From Flavobacterium sp. M31R6 (lineage in GTDB: Bacteria > Bacteroidota > Bacteroidia > Flavobacteriales > Flavobacteriaceae): a DNA stretch of 64,000 bases. The stretch lies in the NCBI RefSeq assembly GCF_013284035.1, contig NZ_CP054141.1:2294001-2358000 (forward strand), in the 5' to 3' direction. A model generated the notes under the pieces. It made no database searches. It saw only the letters and a program-made list of their open reading frames with translations, and was not told where the DNA came from. Position 1 is the stretch's first letter, and the number at the start of each line of letters is the position of its first letter. Made by a program: the position numbers and the translations under genes. Shown one piece after another: positions 16,714-26,298 of this stretch.

Positions 16714-16721
16714 TATGTTTG
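16714..16721 (+). promoter_or_regulatory. -7 element ahead of the ECF sigma gene
   Basis: TATGTTTG matches the TAnnTTTG consensus for the housekeeping sigma factor of this phylum, 40 bases before the sigma gene start. No clear TTG -33 element was seen. A TTAACCAA-type direct repeat lies just downstream. Confidence 0.4.
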
Positions 16722-16761
16722 CTTAACCAATAGTTAACCAACTAACCTCCAAAAACGTATT

Positions 16762-17373
16762 ATGAAATCACCATTGCTCACTTCAGATGAGTCAGTTATT
16801 TTATTAGAATTAGCATCAGGGAACGAAATGGCTTATAATTATTTCGTAGAGAAATATTGGCAAAAAGTGTTGCAACAGGCTTTGAGTTTTGTAAAATCGT
16901 ATCCTGTAGCCGAAGAACTTACCCAAGATATTTTTATACAAATTTGGCAAAAAAAAGAAAAGTTGTCCGAAATAAAAAGTTTTGACAATTACCTTTTCAT
17001 CGTTAGCCGTAATTTAATTATCTCCCATATTCGTAAAAAATTGATCGAAACAGAATCCTTTAAAGGAGAAAAACTTCAGGAAATGTTTTTAAAACCGGAC
17101 GAGCAATACGAATATAAGGAATTAGATAAAATCATAAATGAGGGAGCCAATCTTTTGACAGAACCAAGACGTACTATATTTTTATTGAGTCGTGTAGAAG
17201 GAAAAGATACGGATTTCATTAGTTCAGAACTTGGTCTGGCCAAAAGAACCATACGTTGGCACTTATTAGAGGCCTTAAACTTCCTTAGAATTTATCTTCA
17301 CAGGCATTATGGTATCCGTTTGCTGATCCTTTTGGGTATAGGTCTGCGTTCTTTTATTTCTTCTTTTTTGTGA
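16762..17373 (+). CDS. ECF sigma factor of a SusC/SusD locus
   Basis: A 203-residue sigma-70 family protein with only regions 2 and 4. Region 2 is at about 25-95 (YFVEKYWQKVLQQALSF, EELTQDIFIQIWQKKEKL, FDNYLFIVSRNLI). Region 4 is at about 130-182 (LTEPRRTIFLLSRVEGKD, then GLAKRTIRWHLLEALNFL). The C-terminal 20 residues are hydrophobic, as is common in Bacteroidota ECF factors paired with FecR. The gene precedes an anti-sigma gene and a SusC gene with an STN domain, so the sigma factor should be freed when the SusC senses its ligand and then transcribe the sialic-acid genes. The ligand link is inferred from the downstream enzymes. Confidence 0.93.
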   Translation: MKSPLLTSDESVILLELASGNEMAYNYFVEKYWQKVLQQALSFVKSYPVAEELTQDIFIQIWQKKEKLSEIKSFDNYLFIVSRNLIISHIRKKLIETESFKGEKLQEMFLKPDEQYEYKELDKIINEGANLLTEPRRTIFLLSRVEGKDTDFISSELGLAKRTIRWHLLEALNFLRIYLHRHYGIRLLILLGIGLRSFISSFL

Positions 17374-17501
17374 TTTTTATTGAGCTCACAATATTTTTTT
17401 ATTCTTTTTTTAGTTTTTTTATAATTTTCATTGCCACTTTGTTGAAGTATCCTCGTCTTTATATAAGAAGGACATTATCACAAGGCTTAAATCTTTTAGT
17501 T

Positions 17502-18671
17502 ATGTATCAAAAAGAAGTGTTTAAAGAACTTATGTACCAGTTTGTTTTAGGGGAAATATCTCCTGAAGGGAAAGCACAGTTGTTAAAAATGATTGATGAT
17601 CCTCAATATGCGGATGATTTGGATTATATCCTTCGCGAAAATTATGAAAGTATAGAACCTATTAGTGAGAGTTCGGAATCGACTCAGCATTTTATTGAAA
17701 AGCTTAGAGTGAAAATGAATGCTAATAATGAAATTGAAGAAGAAGCAGATTTTACTTTATTTAATTGGAAAAGATTAGTTGTTGCTGCGAGTGTCGTAGT
17801 TGTTCTTGGGCTTGGATATTTTAAATTTTCTCAAAAGGATACTATTGCTCCTGCTGTAGTTAATAATGAAAAAAATGTAATTCCTCCAGGAAGAACAGGT
17901 GCCATACTTACATTGGCAGATGGCTCTCAAATTGTTTTGGATAGTGTAGCCAATGGAGTTTTGGCCAATCAAAGTAATACAGCTGTTTCAAAAAAGGATG
18001 GAGAATTGGTTTATAAGGGAGAGAACAATGCTAAAGCCGTTACTAATATTATGACTACGCCGAGAGGGAGACAATATAAATTAGAATTGTCAGATGGTAC
18101 AAAAGTTTGGCTTAATGCTTCTTCCTCAATTACATTTCCAACTTCTTTTGCCGCTAATGAAAGAAAGGTTTCTATAAAAGGAGAAGTTTATTTTGAGGTA
18201 GCCAAAGATAAAAGCAGACCTTTTACAGTAAGTGTTAAGGATGTTGAAGTAAAGGTGTTGGGAACTCATTTTAATATCAATAGTTATGATGATGAAAGTG
18301 AAATTAATACCACGCTTTTAGAAGGTAGTGTCTTGGTAGGTAAAACAGATAAAAAAGTACTTTTAAAACCTGGTCAGCAAGCCGAAATAAAAAATACTGG
18401 AGCTGTAGCTGTTAAGGACCTTGATAATTTTGATGAAGTGATGGCTTGGAAAAAAGGCATGTTTTATTTTAACAATGCAAGTTTAGAAACTGTTCTGCGT
18501 CAATTAAGCAGATGGTATGATGTAGATATTGTTTTCGAAAAAGGGGTTGTTTCCAGAAATTTTGAAGGTGAAATAAATCGTGATTTAGAACTATCACAAG
18601 TATTAAAAATTTTAGAGGGAAATAATATTCATTTTAAAATAGAAGGCAAAGTTTTGAGAGTAATGCCTTAA
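17502..18671 (+). CDS. FecR-family anti-sigma factor
   Basis: A 389-residue inner-membrane protein. I chose the ATG at 17502 (MYQKEVFKELMYQF) because the reading frame upstream of it encodes only a non-conserved hydrophobic stretch overlapping the sigma gene. Residues 1-85 are the cytoplasmic anti-sigma part. A single membrane helix lies at about 90-108 (VVAASVVVVLGLGYF), then the periplasmic FecR domain with TPRGRQYKLELSDGTKVWLN and VKVLGTHFNIN. The C-terminal DUF4974 domain (FNNASLETVLRQLSRWYDVD) touches the STN domain of SusC. It holds the sigma factor until the transporter signals that ligand is present. Confidence 0.92.
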   Translation: MYQKEVFKELMYQFVLGEISPEGKAQLLKMIDDPQYADDLDYILRENYESIEPISESSESTQHFIEKLRVKMNANNEIEEEADFTLFNWKRLVVAASVVVVLGLGYFKFSQKDTIAPAVVNNEKNVIPPGRTGAILTLADGSQIVLDSVANGVLANQSNTAVSKKDGELVYKGENNAKAVTNIMTTPRGRQYKLELSDGTKVWLNASSSITFPTSFAANERKVSIKGEVYFEVAKDKSRPFTVSVKDVEVKVLGTHFNINSYDDESEINTTLLEGSVLVGKTDKKVLLKPGQQAEIKNTGAVAVKDLDNFDEVMAWKKGMFYFNNASLETVLRQLSRWYDVDIVFEKGVVSRNFEGEINRDLELSQVLKILEGNNIHFKIEGKVLRVMP

Positions 18672-18731
18672 GAAAAAAGACAAATCGAGGAAACTCATTT
18701 TATAAAATATTTATCTGTAATTCAATAAAAA

Positions 18732-18763
18732 AAGCCAGCAGATGTTGGAAGCATCGCTGGCTT
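18732..18763 (+). terminator. Hairpin between anti-sigma gene and susC
   Basis: AAGCCAGC-A-GATG pairs with CATC-GCTGGCTT around a 7-base loop. It lies 60 bases after the anti-sigma stop. The T run after it is weak, so it may be an attenuator or an mRNA end that separates regulator expression from the transport genes. Confidence 0.5.
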
Positions 18764-18853
18764 GTTCCTTAGTACAAAGGAACTATGACTTGAAAAACGT
18801 ATAAATAGACCAAGCAAGGAAAATTTATTATTAACCAAAATCATTACAAAAGT

Positions 18854-21800
18854 ATGAAATTATTACCAAAATGCAAGTCAAGAAATTCTTGGCTTACTCC
18901 TAAATTCTGGAAAGTTATGAAATTAACGTCCATATTGATAATTGCTCTTACGCTCAATGTATCGGCAGCAGTATCTTCTCAAACGATAACTTTTTCTGGA
19001 AAGAATGTGTCAGCAAAAAAAGTTTTGTCAGTTATTAAAGAACAAACAACCTACGTTTTTTTCTATGACGTTACTATTTTAAAGAATGTAAAGCCAATTT
19101 CAATTGATGTGAAAAATGCTTCAATCGAAAAAGTATTGCAAGAAGCTTTTAAGGAATCGTCAGTAAAATGGATTATTCAAGGTAAAACCATTTCTTTAAT
19201 TCCAAAAGATGAGCCTACTTTAAAGAAAAGCACAATAGCACCTATCAATAGAAAAATAAAAGGAAAGGTTTCCAATGAAAAAGGAGAGTCATTGCCTGGA
19301 GTAAATATATTGGCTAAAGGCACAAAGGTTTCTACACAGACTGATGTTGACGGCTCTTTTGAAATTGAAATTCCAGATGATGTGACTGTATTGGTTGTAA
19401 CTTATATAGGTTTACAAGATCAAGAAGTTAAGATTGTAGGCGATGCACAACTGAATATTGTTTTAAAAGAAGTTGGACAACAAATGAATGAGGTAATTGT
19501 TGTAGGGTATGGTTCTCAAAATAGAAGAACTGTTAGTACTTCGGTTTCTAAATTAGATAGAAAAGTTTTAGAAAACGTACCTTATTCTAATGTTACTCAG
19601 GCATTGCAAGGGAATGTAAGTGGTGTAGTTGTTCGTACAGCATCTGGTCAACCGGGTAAAGCTTCAAATATTTTAGTTCGTGGGGGTACCTCTATTGATA
19701 ATCCTGCAGGAGCTACACCATTATATATTGTTGACGGGGTAATTCGTAGCCAAATTGACGATATTAACTCGGCCGATATTGCTTCATTGCAAGTATTAAA
19801 AGACGCTGCATCAACTTCCATTTATGGTGCACGTGGGTCTAATGGGGTTGTTATTATTACTACCTCTACTGCTAAGGTTGGGAAAACTAAAATTACTTTT
19901 GGGTATTCTTCTCAGTTTAGTCAAATCGCAAAACAGTACGATTTTTTGGGAGGAGAAGATTTTATACGTCTATCTCGCTTAGGGGTTAAAAATGCTGCTG
20001 ATATTATGGGTGGTACACGTCCTAATGCAAGAGACAATCAATTACTTGGTGCAACTCCTTATGGGACTGGGAATAATTTGAATAATAATACACCATTTGC
20101 AACATTATTAAAATCGAGTTTGTCAGCAGATACGATTGCCTCTTTGCAAGCCAAAGGATGGCAAGAAATGGCAGATCCTCTTAATGCTGCGAATACAATT
20201 ATGTTCAAAAGTACAGATTGGAATGATGTTTTGTTTCAAGATGCTTTTACACAAAACTATAATTTAAATTTTAGTGGGGGAACAGACAAAGGTCTTTTCG
20301 ATTTAAGTTTAGGATATTTAAAAGGAGATGGAGTGACAATCTATACAGGTTACGAAAGATTTACAGCAAAAATGAATGCATCTTTTAACTTGGCGGATAA
20401 TTTTACATTAAACGGTAAAATGTTATATGCTAGGTCTAATAATAATCAAGTGGTAAGCAATAGTGTTGTTTTTAATAGATATTTAGGAAATGCTCCAACC
20501 ACCAAGTTTTTATTGGAAGATGGCACTTTGGCTCCGGGGCAGAATAACATTAACGGAAATCCATTGTATCAAATGGGGAAAGTCAAAGGGATTAATGAAA
20601 ATGAAAAATTGCAATTAGCTGTTGATGGAGATTTGAAGATTACAAAGGATTTGAATTTTGCGCCTTCGATGTCTTTGTATACCGAAAATACTTCTGGAAA
20701 CACTTTTCAACAAGCTTTTTTGAGTGGAAGTACTGGATTAGTAGATAATACTCGAACTGCAACTCAATTGAATAATCGTTTGTTTCAAACACAATTTGAG
20801 GGAGTTTTTACCTATACCAAATCATTTGATGAAATAGGAAATTTTCAAGCCAAGTTAGGAGCTTCAAATTATGGAAGAACTATAAAAACATTTAATGCTT
20901 CAGGAAAAGGAAGTCCTTCGGATCTGGCACAAACATTAGATTCGTCTCCAATTCCAGTTTCAGTGTATGCCAATAATACCAAATTAGTTATGAACGGCGT
21001 TTTCGGACGTTTGAACTACGATTATAAAAACAAATATTTATTTACAGGATCTTTCCGTTATGATGGTGCTTCAAGTTTAGGACCGGATAATAAGTATGGA
21101 TTTTTCCCAGGGGTATCTGTTGGGTGGAATGTCCATGAAGAAGAATTCTGGAAAGCAATGCCAACCGTTTTGTCTTCATTTAAATTAAGAGGAAGTTTTG
21201 GTATCAATGGTAATTTAGGAACTCTAGGTGACTTTCAAGCTGGAGGATTATATTCTGGTTCAGTAAATGGAATTGCCAATAATTACAACGGTCAGTCTGC
21301 TATTGTAAATTCTCAAATTGCAAATCCCGGATTAAAATGGGAGCAATCACAAACGAATAATATTGGTTTTGATTTGGGGATAAACGAAGACAAAATTCGA
21401 TTAATTGGTGATTTCTATAATAAATTGACTTCAGATTTATTGACCAATTTGACTTTGCCTTCTAATAGTGGTTTCTCAACCGTTTTGACCAATCTAGGTG
21501 GTTTAAGAAGCAAAGGATTCGAAATGGAGTTGTCAGCTAATATTTACAATCAAAATGATTTGAAAATTAATGCAGGATTTATTATCTCACACAACACTAA
21601 TGTTATTGAAACACTTCCTTACAACGGAAATTTAAACAATAGAATTGGTGGTACTCAAATTTGGGATGCTGGAAGTAAATCGTATGTATATGTTGGTGGA
21701 TCACAAGAAGGACAAAAAATTGGAGATTTTTACGCTCACAAACAATTGTATATTCTTCCAACACAAGCCGCTGCGGATGCTTATAATGCAACAACAAAAG

Positions 21801-22501
21801 ATACTTATGTAACTAAAACAAATGCAGCAGGTGGTAATCCAAATGGTATAAAATATCCTGGAGACGCTGTTTTTGAAGATACTGATGGCAATAATGTTAT
21901 CGATAGTAAAGATAGAACCTACATGGGAAATATGTTTCCTAAATATGTAGGAGGTTTTAATTTTGATGTAAGTTATAAAGGATTTTCATTAGTGGTAAGA
22001 ACCGATTATTCTTTGGGAGCAACAATATACAATGAAGCCAGAGCTCGTTTTGTAGGTCAATTTCAAGGAAATTATGGGTTGTTAGCTGAAAGTTTACAGT
22101 CTTGGCAAAAAGAAGGAGATATTACAGATGTACCACGTTACCGTTGGGCAGATCAAACGAATCAAAACAATTTATTTAGATCTGAGGCAAGCGGAGCCGC
22201 ATATAATACAAATATGTTTCAAGGAAATAGCCGTTATTATGAAAGTGGAGATTATTTATGTTTAAGAGAAATCACTTTAGCATATACCGTTCCTACTTCT
22301 TTTGCAAATAAAATAAAATTGGCATCTGCCCGCTTTTATCTAACGGGAAGTAATCTTTATTATTTCACTAAATATACAGGTTTAAATCCTGAAGTTCAAG
22401 GTATTGATGGAGGGTCTAGCCAAGGTTTAAATTCGGCTGGAGCTACAGGAACATATCCTGTACCAAGAAATATTATACTTGGATTAAATGTAAGTCTGTA
22501 A
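18854..22501 (+). CDS. SusC/RagA TonB-dependent transporter with STN signalling domain
   Basis: A 1215-residue outer-membrane receptor. The order is signal peptide (to about 42), STN signalling domain (about 45-115, with KKVLSVIKEQTTYVFFYD), carboxypeptidase-like beta-sandwich (about 133-212, GESLPGVNILAKGT), then MNEVIVVGYG leading to the plug (GNVSGVVVRTASGQPGKA, LYIVDGV, VLKDAASTSIYGARGSNGVV) and the beta-barrel. The terminal strand ends IILGLNVSL. The STN domain marks it as the sensor for the FecR/ECF pair directly upstream. It forms a lidded import complex with the SusD protein that follows. A sialylated ligand is inferred from the nan genes downstream. Confidence 0.95.
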   Translation: MKLLPKCKSRNSWLTPKFWKVMKLTSILIIALTLNVSAAVSSQTITFSGKNVSAKKVLSVIKEQTTYVFFYDVTILKNVKPISIDVKNASIEKVLQEAFKESSVKWIIQGKTISLIPKDEPTLKKSTIAPINRKIKGKVSNEKGESLPGVNILAKGTKVSTQTDVDGSFEIEIPDDVTVLVVTYIGLQDQEVKIVGDAQLNIVLKEVGQQMNEVIVVGYGSQNRRTVSTSVSKLDRKVLENVPYSNVTQALQGNVSGVVVRTASGQPGKASNILVRGGTSIDNPAGATPLYIVDGVIRSQIDDINSADIASLQVLKDAASTSIYGARGSNGVVIITTSTAKVGKTKITFGYSSQFSQIAKQYDFLGGEDFIRLSRLGVKNAADIMGGTRPNARDNQLLGATPYGTGNNLNNNTPFATLLKSSLSADTIASLQAKGWQEMADPLNAANTIMFKSTDWNDVLFQDAFTQNYNLNFSGGTDKGLFDLSLGYLKGDGVTIYTGYERFTAKMNASFNLADNFTLNGKMLYARSNNNQVVSNSVVFNRYLGNAPTTKFLLEDGTLAPGQNNINGNPLYQMGKVKGINENEKLQLAVDGDLKITKDLNFAPSMSLYTENTSGNTFQQAFLSGSTGLVDNTRTATQLNNRLFQTQFEGVFTYTKSFDEIGNFQAKLGASNYGRTIKTFNASGKGSPSDLAQTLDSSPIPVSVYANNTKLVMNGVFGRLNYDYKNKYLFTGSFRYDGASSLGPDNKYGFFPGVSVGWNVHEEEFWKAMPTVLSSFKLRGSFGINGNLGTLGDFQAGGLYSGSVNGIANNYNGQSAIVNSQIANPGLKWEQSQTNNIGFDLGINEDKIRLIGDFYNKLTSDLLTNLTLPSNSGFSTVLTNLGGLRSKGFEMELSANIYNQNDLKINAGFIISHNTNVIETLPYNGNLNNRIGGTQIWDAGSKSYVYVGGSQEGQKIGDFYAHKQLYILPTQAAADAYNATTKDTYVTKTNAAGGNPNGIKYPGDAVFEDTDGNNVIDSKDRTYMGNMFPKYVGGFNFDVSYKGFSLVVRTDYSLGATIYNEARARFVGQFQGNYGLLAESLQSWQKEGDITDVPRYRWADQTNQNNLFRSEASGAAYNTNMFQGNSRYYESGDYLCLREITLAYTVPTSFANKIKLASARFYLTGSNLYYFTKYTGLNPEVQGIDGGSSQGLNSAGATGTYPVPRNIILGLNVSL

Positions 22502-22519
22502 ATTTTAATATTAAATATC

Positions 22520-23983
22520 ATGAAAAATAAATATATATTATATTCTATCTTATTCGCTTGTCTCTCGCTATTGAATTCTTGCGCGGACGACTTAAACTTA
22601 GAATCCGAAAGTGTAATCACCTCTGGTGTTTTTTGGAAAACTGAGGATGATGCCAAGGCAGCTGTCAATGGACTGTACTTTAATTTTAGAACACAAACTC
22701 AACAAAATTATTATTTATTGGGTGGCGCAAGAAGTGCCGAAATTAAAGGAGGAGTTCAGTCTCCATTAACTTTAGCGAATTATTACAACAATAATCTTAC
22801 GGCTCAAAATGTAGATGTAGATTGGGGTGGTTTGTATACTGTTGTACAACAAGCGAATCTAATTTTAAAGTATGTTCCAACTATTCAATTTAGTCCATCT
22901 ACTTTAAACGAACAAAAAAGATATCTGGCTCAAGCCTATACGATGAGAGCTTTAGCTTATTTTATTATGGCTCGTTCTTGGGGAGGCGTTCCAATTGTGA
23001 CAACGCCAACAGAGAACACGAATCAAAACGAATATATTGTTCCCCGTAATACTTTGGAGGAGACTTTTGCTTTCATCAAATCGGATATTGAATCGGCACT
23101 TGCTAATTTCCCTGACGAGAGTATCAATAAAGTACAATTGTCAAAATCGGCTGCGAATGCTCTAAAGGCAGAAGTTAATTTGTGGACAGCCAAACAATTA
23201 AATGGAGGATCGGCTGATTTGAATACTGCATTAAGCGCTATAAATGCTATACCAGCAGGATTTACGCTACTTCCTAATTTTAAGGATGTATTCAGTTATG
23301 CGAATAAAGGAAATAATGAAGTTCTTTTTGCAGTTCGTTATTCACTAACGGATGTTACTTCAAATTTATCGGATAACTGGAATTCTTTTATGTATGTAGG
23401 CCCTTCAGATTATCCAGGAGCAACGACAGCAGCTGCTACAGCAATGTTTGGAACATTGGGTTCTGGTGCCGGAAATGCCGGTATTTCAAGAGTGCAGCCT
23501 GATCCAGCTCACTTTAGTTTTACAGTTACAGACGTTAGAAAAGATGCTACTTATTTAACCTTACGAAATACTGCAAATACTGCAGATGTGGTTACAGGTT
23601 TAATGAAATACAATGGTACTGTTGACGGTACTTTAAGACGATTTACAAGTGATATCATTATTTATCGTTGGGCTGATATTTTATTGATGAAAGCCGAAAT
23701 AAAGAACGCTTTGGGACAAGATCCAACGGTAGAGATGAATCAAGTCATGAAAAGAGCCGATGCAACTGCTTCGTTCACAAATTCTTCAAAAGCTGCAAAT
23801 GACGATGTTATTTTGAATGAGCGTCTAAAAGAATTGGCTTTCGAAGGAAAAGCATGGTGGGATTTAGTTCGTTTCAATAAAACCGGTAATGTGCCTTCTA
23901 TGACTGGGAAGCAGATATTATTCCCAATATCTCAAAACACAATTAATTACAATCCAAAAGTCACTCAAAATCCTGGGTACTAA
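22520..23983 (+). CDS. SusD/RagB-family glycan-binding lipoprotein
   Basis: A 487-residue lipoprotein with lipobox LNSC (Cys21) and ADDLNLE after it. Typical SusD segments are GVFWKTEDDAKAAVNGLYF near the N-terminus, TMRALAYFIMARSWGGVPIV in the TPR part, IIYRWADILLMKAE, and the end LAFEGKAWWDLVRFNK to QNPGY. It begins 18 bases after susC and forms with it the outer-membrane import complex. The ligand, judged by the following genes, is sialic acid or a sialoglycan. Confidence 0.94.
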   Translation: MKNKYILYSILFACLSLLNSCADDLNLESESVITSGVFWKTEDDAKAAVNGLYFNFRTQTQQNYYLLGGARSAEIKGGVQSPLTLANYYNNNLTAQNVDVDWGGLYTVVQQANLILKYVPTIQFSPSTLNEQKRYLAQAYTMRALAYFIMARSWGGVPIVTTPTENTNQNEYIVPRNTLEETFAFIKSDIESALANFPDESINKVQLSKSAANALKAEVNLWTAKQLNGGSADLNTALSAINAIPAGFTLLPNFKDVFSYANKGNNEVLFAVRYSLTDVTSNLSDNWNSFMYVGPSDYPGATTAAATAMFGTLGSGAGNAGISRVQPDPAHFSFTVTDVRKDATYLTLRNTANTADVVTGLMKYNGTVDGTLRRFTSDIIIYRWADILLMKAEIKNALGQDPTVEMNQVMKRADATASFTNSSKAANDDVILNERLKELAFEGKAWWDLVRFNKTGNVPSMTGKQILFPISQNTINYNPKVTQNPGY

Positions 23984-24013
23984 TCTAGATTAAAAACTTA
24001 CTGTTATTGATTG

Positions 24014-24047
24014 AGTCGAAAATTCAAAAATTCAAAAATTTTCGGCT
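24014..24047 (+). terminator. Hairpin between susD and nanA
   Basis: AGTCGAAAATT (24014-24024) pairs with AATTTTCGGCT (24037-24047), 11 bp with one G-T pair and a 12-base loop. No T run follows. It could stabilise the susCD message or reduce expression of the enzymes relative to the transporter. Confidence 0.45.
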
Positions 24048-24084
24048 TAGTCAAATAACACCCATAATTTAACGAAAAAAAATC

Positions 24085-25014
24085 ATGACAATTCAACACT
24101 TACAAGGGCTTATAGCTGCACCATTCACACCATTTGATAAAAACGGAAAATTAGATGTTAGCTTAATTTCAGGATATTACGCATTTTTAAAACAAAATAA
24201 AATTACAGGAGCCTTTATAAATGGCTCTACAGGTGAAGGGGTTTCGATTACTTTAGAAGAAAAAAAAGCAGTTGCACAAGCATGGGCAGATTGTTCAAAC
24301 CATGATGACGATTTTAAAGTAATGGTATTTTTGGGAGGTACTTGTCTCTCAGATTGTATTGACTTAGCAAAGCATGCTTATGAAATAGGTTTATATGCTG
24401 TTTCCCTTACGGCTCCTTTTTATTTTAAACCAGCGAATGTTGATATGTTAGCTCAAGCGTGCATCATGGTTGGTGAGAGCGTACCAAATATGCCATTATA
24501 TTACTATCATATTCCGGTTTTGACAGGCGTAAACGTGCCTATGTTTGATTTGGTTCAAGCACTAGATGGTAAACTGGATAATTTTGCCGGAGTAAAATAT
24601 ACTCATGAAGATTTTATGGATTTCCAAAGCTGTATGAGCTACAAGGAAGGTAAATATGATATGCTTTGGGGACGTGACGAAAATATGTTGTCAGCTTTAG
24701 TACTAGGAGCAAAGGGTGCAGTGGGGAGCACTTTTAATTATGCAGCGCCTTTATATCACAGATTGATTGATGCTTTTAATTCTAATGATTTGGTTTCAGC
24801 CCGTGTTTTACAACAAAAATCGATTAACATGATTCGTCTTTTAGGCAAATATGGAGGAATTTCAGTTGGTAAATCCTATATGAAAGTTGTAGGATTGAAT
24901 TTGGGTGATTTTAGATTACCAGTTAAAAACATGAGTGCTGAGCAATTTGTGGATTTTCAAAAAGATGTTGAAAGCTTGGATTTCAAAAGCTTTAGATCAA
25001 ATCCGGCTAGTTAA
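24085..25014 (+). CDS. nanA: N-acetylneuraminate lyase (NanA)
   Basis: A 309-residue cytoplasmic TIM-barrel enzyme of the DHDPS/NAL family, splitting N-acetylneuraminate into N-acetylmannosamine and pyruvate. Visible are the carboxylate-binding loop GSTGE (47-51), the catalytic tyrosine in YYYHIPVLTG (Tyr141) and the Schiff-base lysine in FAGVKYTHED (Lys171). The YHIP and VKYT motifs favour sialate lyase over dihydrodipicolinate synthase. It follows susCD and opens the run of sialic-acid catabolic genes; the next gene starts 6 bases after its stop. Confidence 0.93.
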   Translation: MTIQHLQGLIAAPFTPFDKNGKLDVSLISGYYAFLKQNKITGAFINGSTGEGVSITLEEKKAVAQAWADCSNHDDDFKVMVFLGGTCLSDCIDLAKHAYEIGLYAVSLTAPFYFKPANVDMLAQACIMVGESVPNMPLYYYHIPVLTGVNVPMFDLVQALDGKLDNFAGVKYTHEDFMDFQSCMSYKEGKYDMLWGRDENMLSALVLGAKGAVGSTFNYAAPLYHRLIDAFNSNDLVSARVLQQKSINMIRLLGKYGGISVGKSYMKVVGLNLGDFRLPVKNMSAEQFVDFQKDVESLDFKSFRSNPAS

Positions 25015-25020
25015 TTATAA

Positions 25021-26205
25021 ATGAACTCAATAGAAAAGTTATTACTTTCTCTAATTCCATTATTTTTTATGATGTCAATAACAACAACGGTTAGTTCTCA
25101 GGTAAGAGATTTTAATACCATCGAATGGGAAATTGCAGCTTATTTGCAAAATAATGAAGGGAGTAAATCTCTCGGATTTGCAGGGCCTATAAATGGGGTA
25201 CATAAAAATGTCTTGATTGTGACTGGTGGGGCTAATTTTCCGGATAAAATGCCTTGGGAAGGAGGAGCAAAGAAATATTCTGATGAAATCCATGTACTGC
25301 AAAAACAGGGAGAGAATTTTGTTTGGAATAAAAAGACAAAAGCTAAATTACCTGAGCCGATAGCGTATTGTGGTGTTACTTCAACAGATTTAGGAGTTGT
25401 ATATGTAGGAGGTGAAAATGAAAATGGACTGTTGAATAAGGCTTATATTTTGAAATGGAAAGATTCTAAAAATGACATTGCCATTCTATCGTTGCCACAA
25501 TTCCCTTTGGCAATGGCGAATATAGCATTGACACATATTGGAAATACGGTATATGCAATTGGTGGTGATGAAGCTAAAAAATCATCAAATCATTTTTATA
25601 GTTTGGATTTAAATGTTTTGAATCCAGCATGGGAAGAGTTGCCTAATTTACCTATTGCTTTGGCCAATGCTGTTGCTGTTGTTCAAAAAACAAAAGAAGG
25701 TACAGCCATTTTTGTGATTGGAGGAAGAACCAAAACGGCTACCGGTATCAGTGATTTACACAACACTACTTTTGTTTTTAATCCAAAAAAGAAAGCCTGG
25801 TCAAGTGTAGCTGCTATATCCGATGGAACAAATACTACCAATTTTTCTGCGGGCGCGGCGGTTGCGGTAGGAACGCATTCGATTTTAATTCTTGGGGGTG
25901 ACAATGGTGTGACTTTTCATAAAATTGAAACGTATTTATCACAGATTGCTCAATCAAATTCGCTAGAAGAAAAAGGAAGGCTTATTGCAGAGAAGAATGT
26001 GTTGAATACGACACATCAAGGATTTTATAAAGAGATCTTGTTGTATAATACGCTTACGGATGTTTGGACAAAAGTAGGTGAATTGCCTTTTTTGGCTCCC
26101 GTTACAACAACTGCAGTATTATGGGGAGATGATATTATTTTGTCTAATGGTGAAATAAAGCCGGGAATAAGAACACCTAATGTAATGTTGGGAAAAATAA
26201 AATAA
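25021..26205 (+). CDS. nanM: Kelch-type cyclically permuted mutarotase (NanM-like)
   Basis: A 394-residue secreted protein with a signal peptide ending at about TTVSSQ. It is built of Kelch repeats, with blade motifs such as VYVGGENENG, VYAIGGDEAK, IFVIGGRTKT and ILILGGDNGV. The early segment NVLIVTGGANFPDKMPWEGG is characteristic of the group that interconverts sialic-acid anomers. In the periplasm it would speed conversion of the alpha anomer released by sialidase to the beta anomer used for uptake. It lies directly after nanA and before the transporter, matching nan operons of related bacteria. Other Kelch functions cannot be excluded from sequence alone. Confidence 0.85.
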   Translation: MNSIEKLLLSLIPLFFMMSITTTVSSQVRDFNTIEWEIAAYLQNNEGSKSLGFAGPINGVHKNVLIVTGGANFPDKMPWEGGAKKYSDEIHVLQKQGENFVWNKKTKAKLPEPIAYCGVTSTDLGVVYVGGENENGLLNKAYILKWKDSKNDIAILSLPQFPLAMANIALTHIGNTVYAIGGDEAKKSSNHFYSLDLNVLNPAWEELPNLPIALANAVAVVQKTKEGTAIFVIGGRTKTATGISDLHNTTFVFNPKKKAWSSVAAISDGTNTTNFSAGAAVAVGTHSILILGGDNGVTFHKIETYLSQIAQSNSLEEKGRLIAEKNVLNTTHQGFYKEILLYNTLTDVWTKVGELPFLAPVTTTAVLWGDDIILSNGEIKPGIRTPNVMLGKIK

Positions 26206-26298
26206 TTGAATTTAATCTTAGATTTTTCTGGTTAGCTTTTTTCACTCCAATAGAAGAGACGAAAATCATTAGAATACATTTTTTAATCATAAAGAATT

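Larger units (their letters stand above)
15863..16761. other. Non-coding stretch ahead of the sigma factor gene
   Basis: No gene was accepted in these 900 bases. Seen here are a perfect 12-bp inverted repeat with an 8-base loop (15879-15890 with 15899-15910, arm ATTTTGTGTGAT), a second copy of the 21-bp repeat (15938-15958, itself able to form AGGTC/GACCT), and near 16.7 kb the -7 element of the sigma gene. The rest is AT-rich and featureless to the eye. Confidence 0.5.

Noticed and set aside
17370..17501. 44-residue N-terminal extension of the FecR protein from a GTG overlapping the sigma gene
   Set aside because: The extension would add a second membrane helix before the anti-sigma part, contrary to the family.
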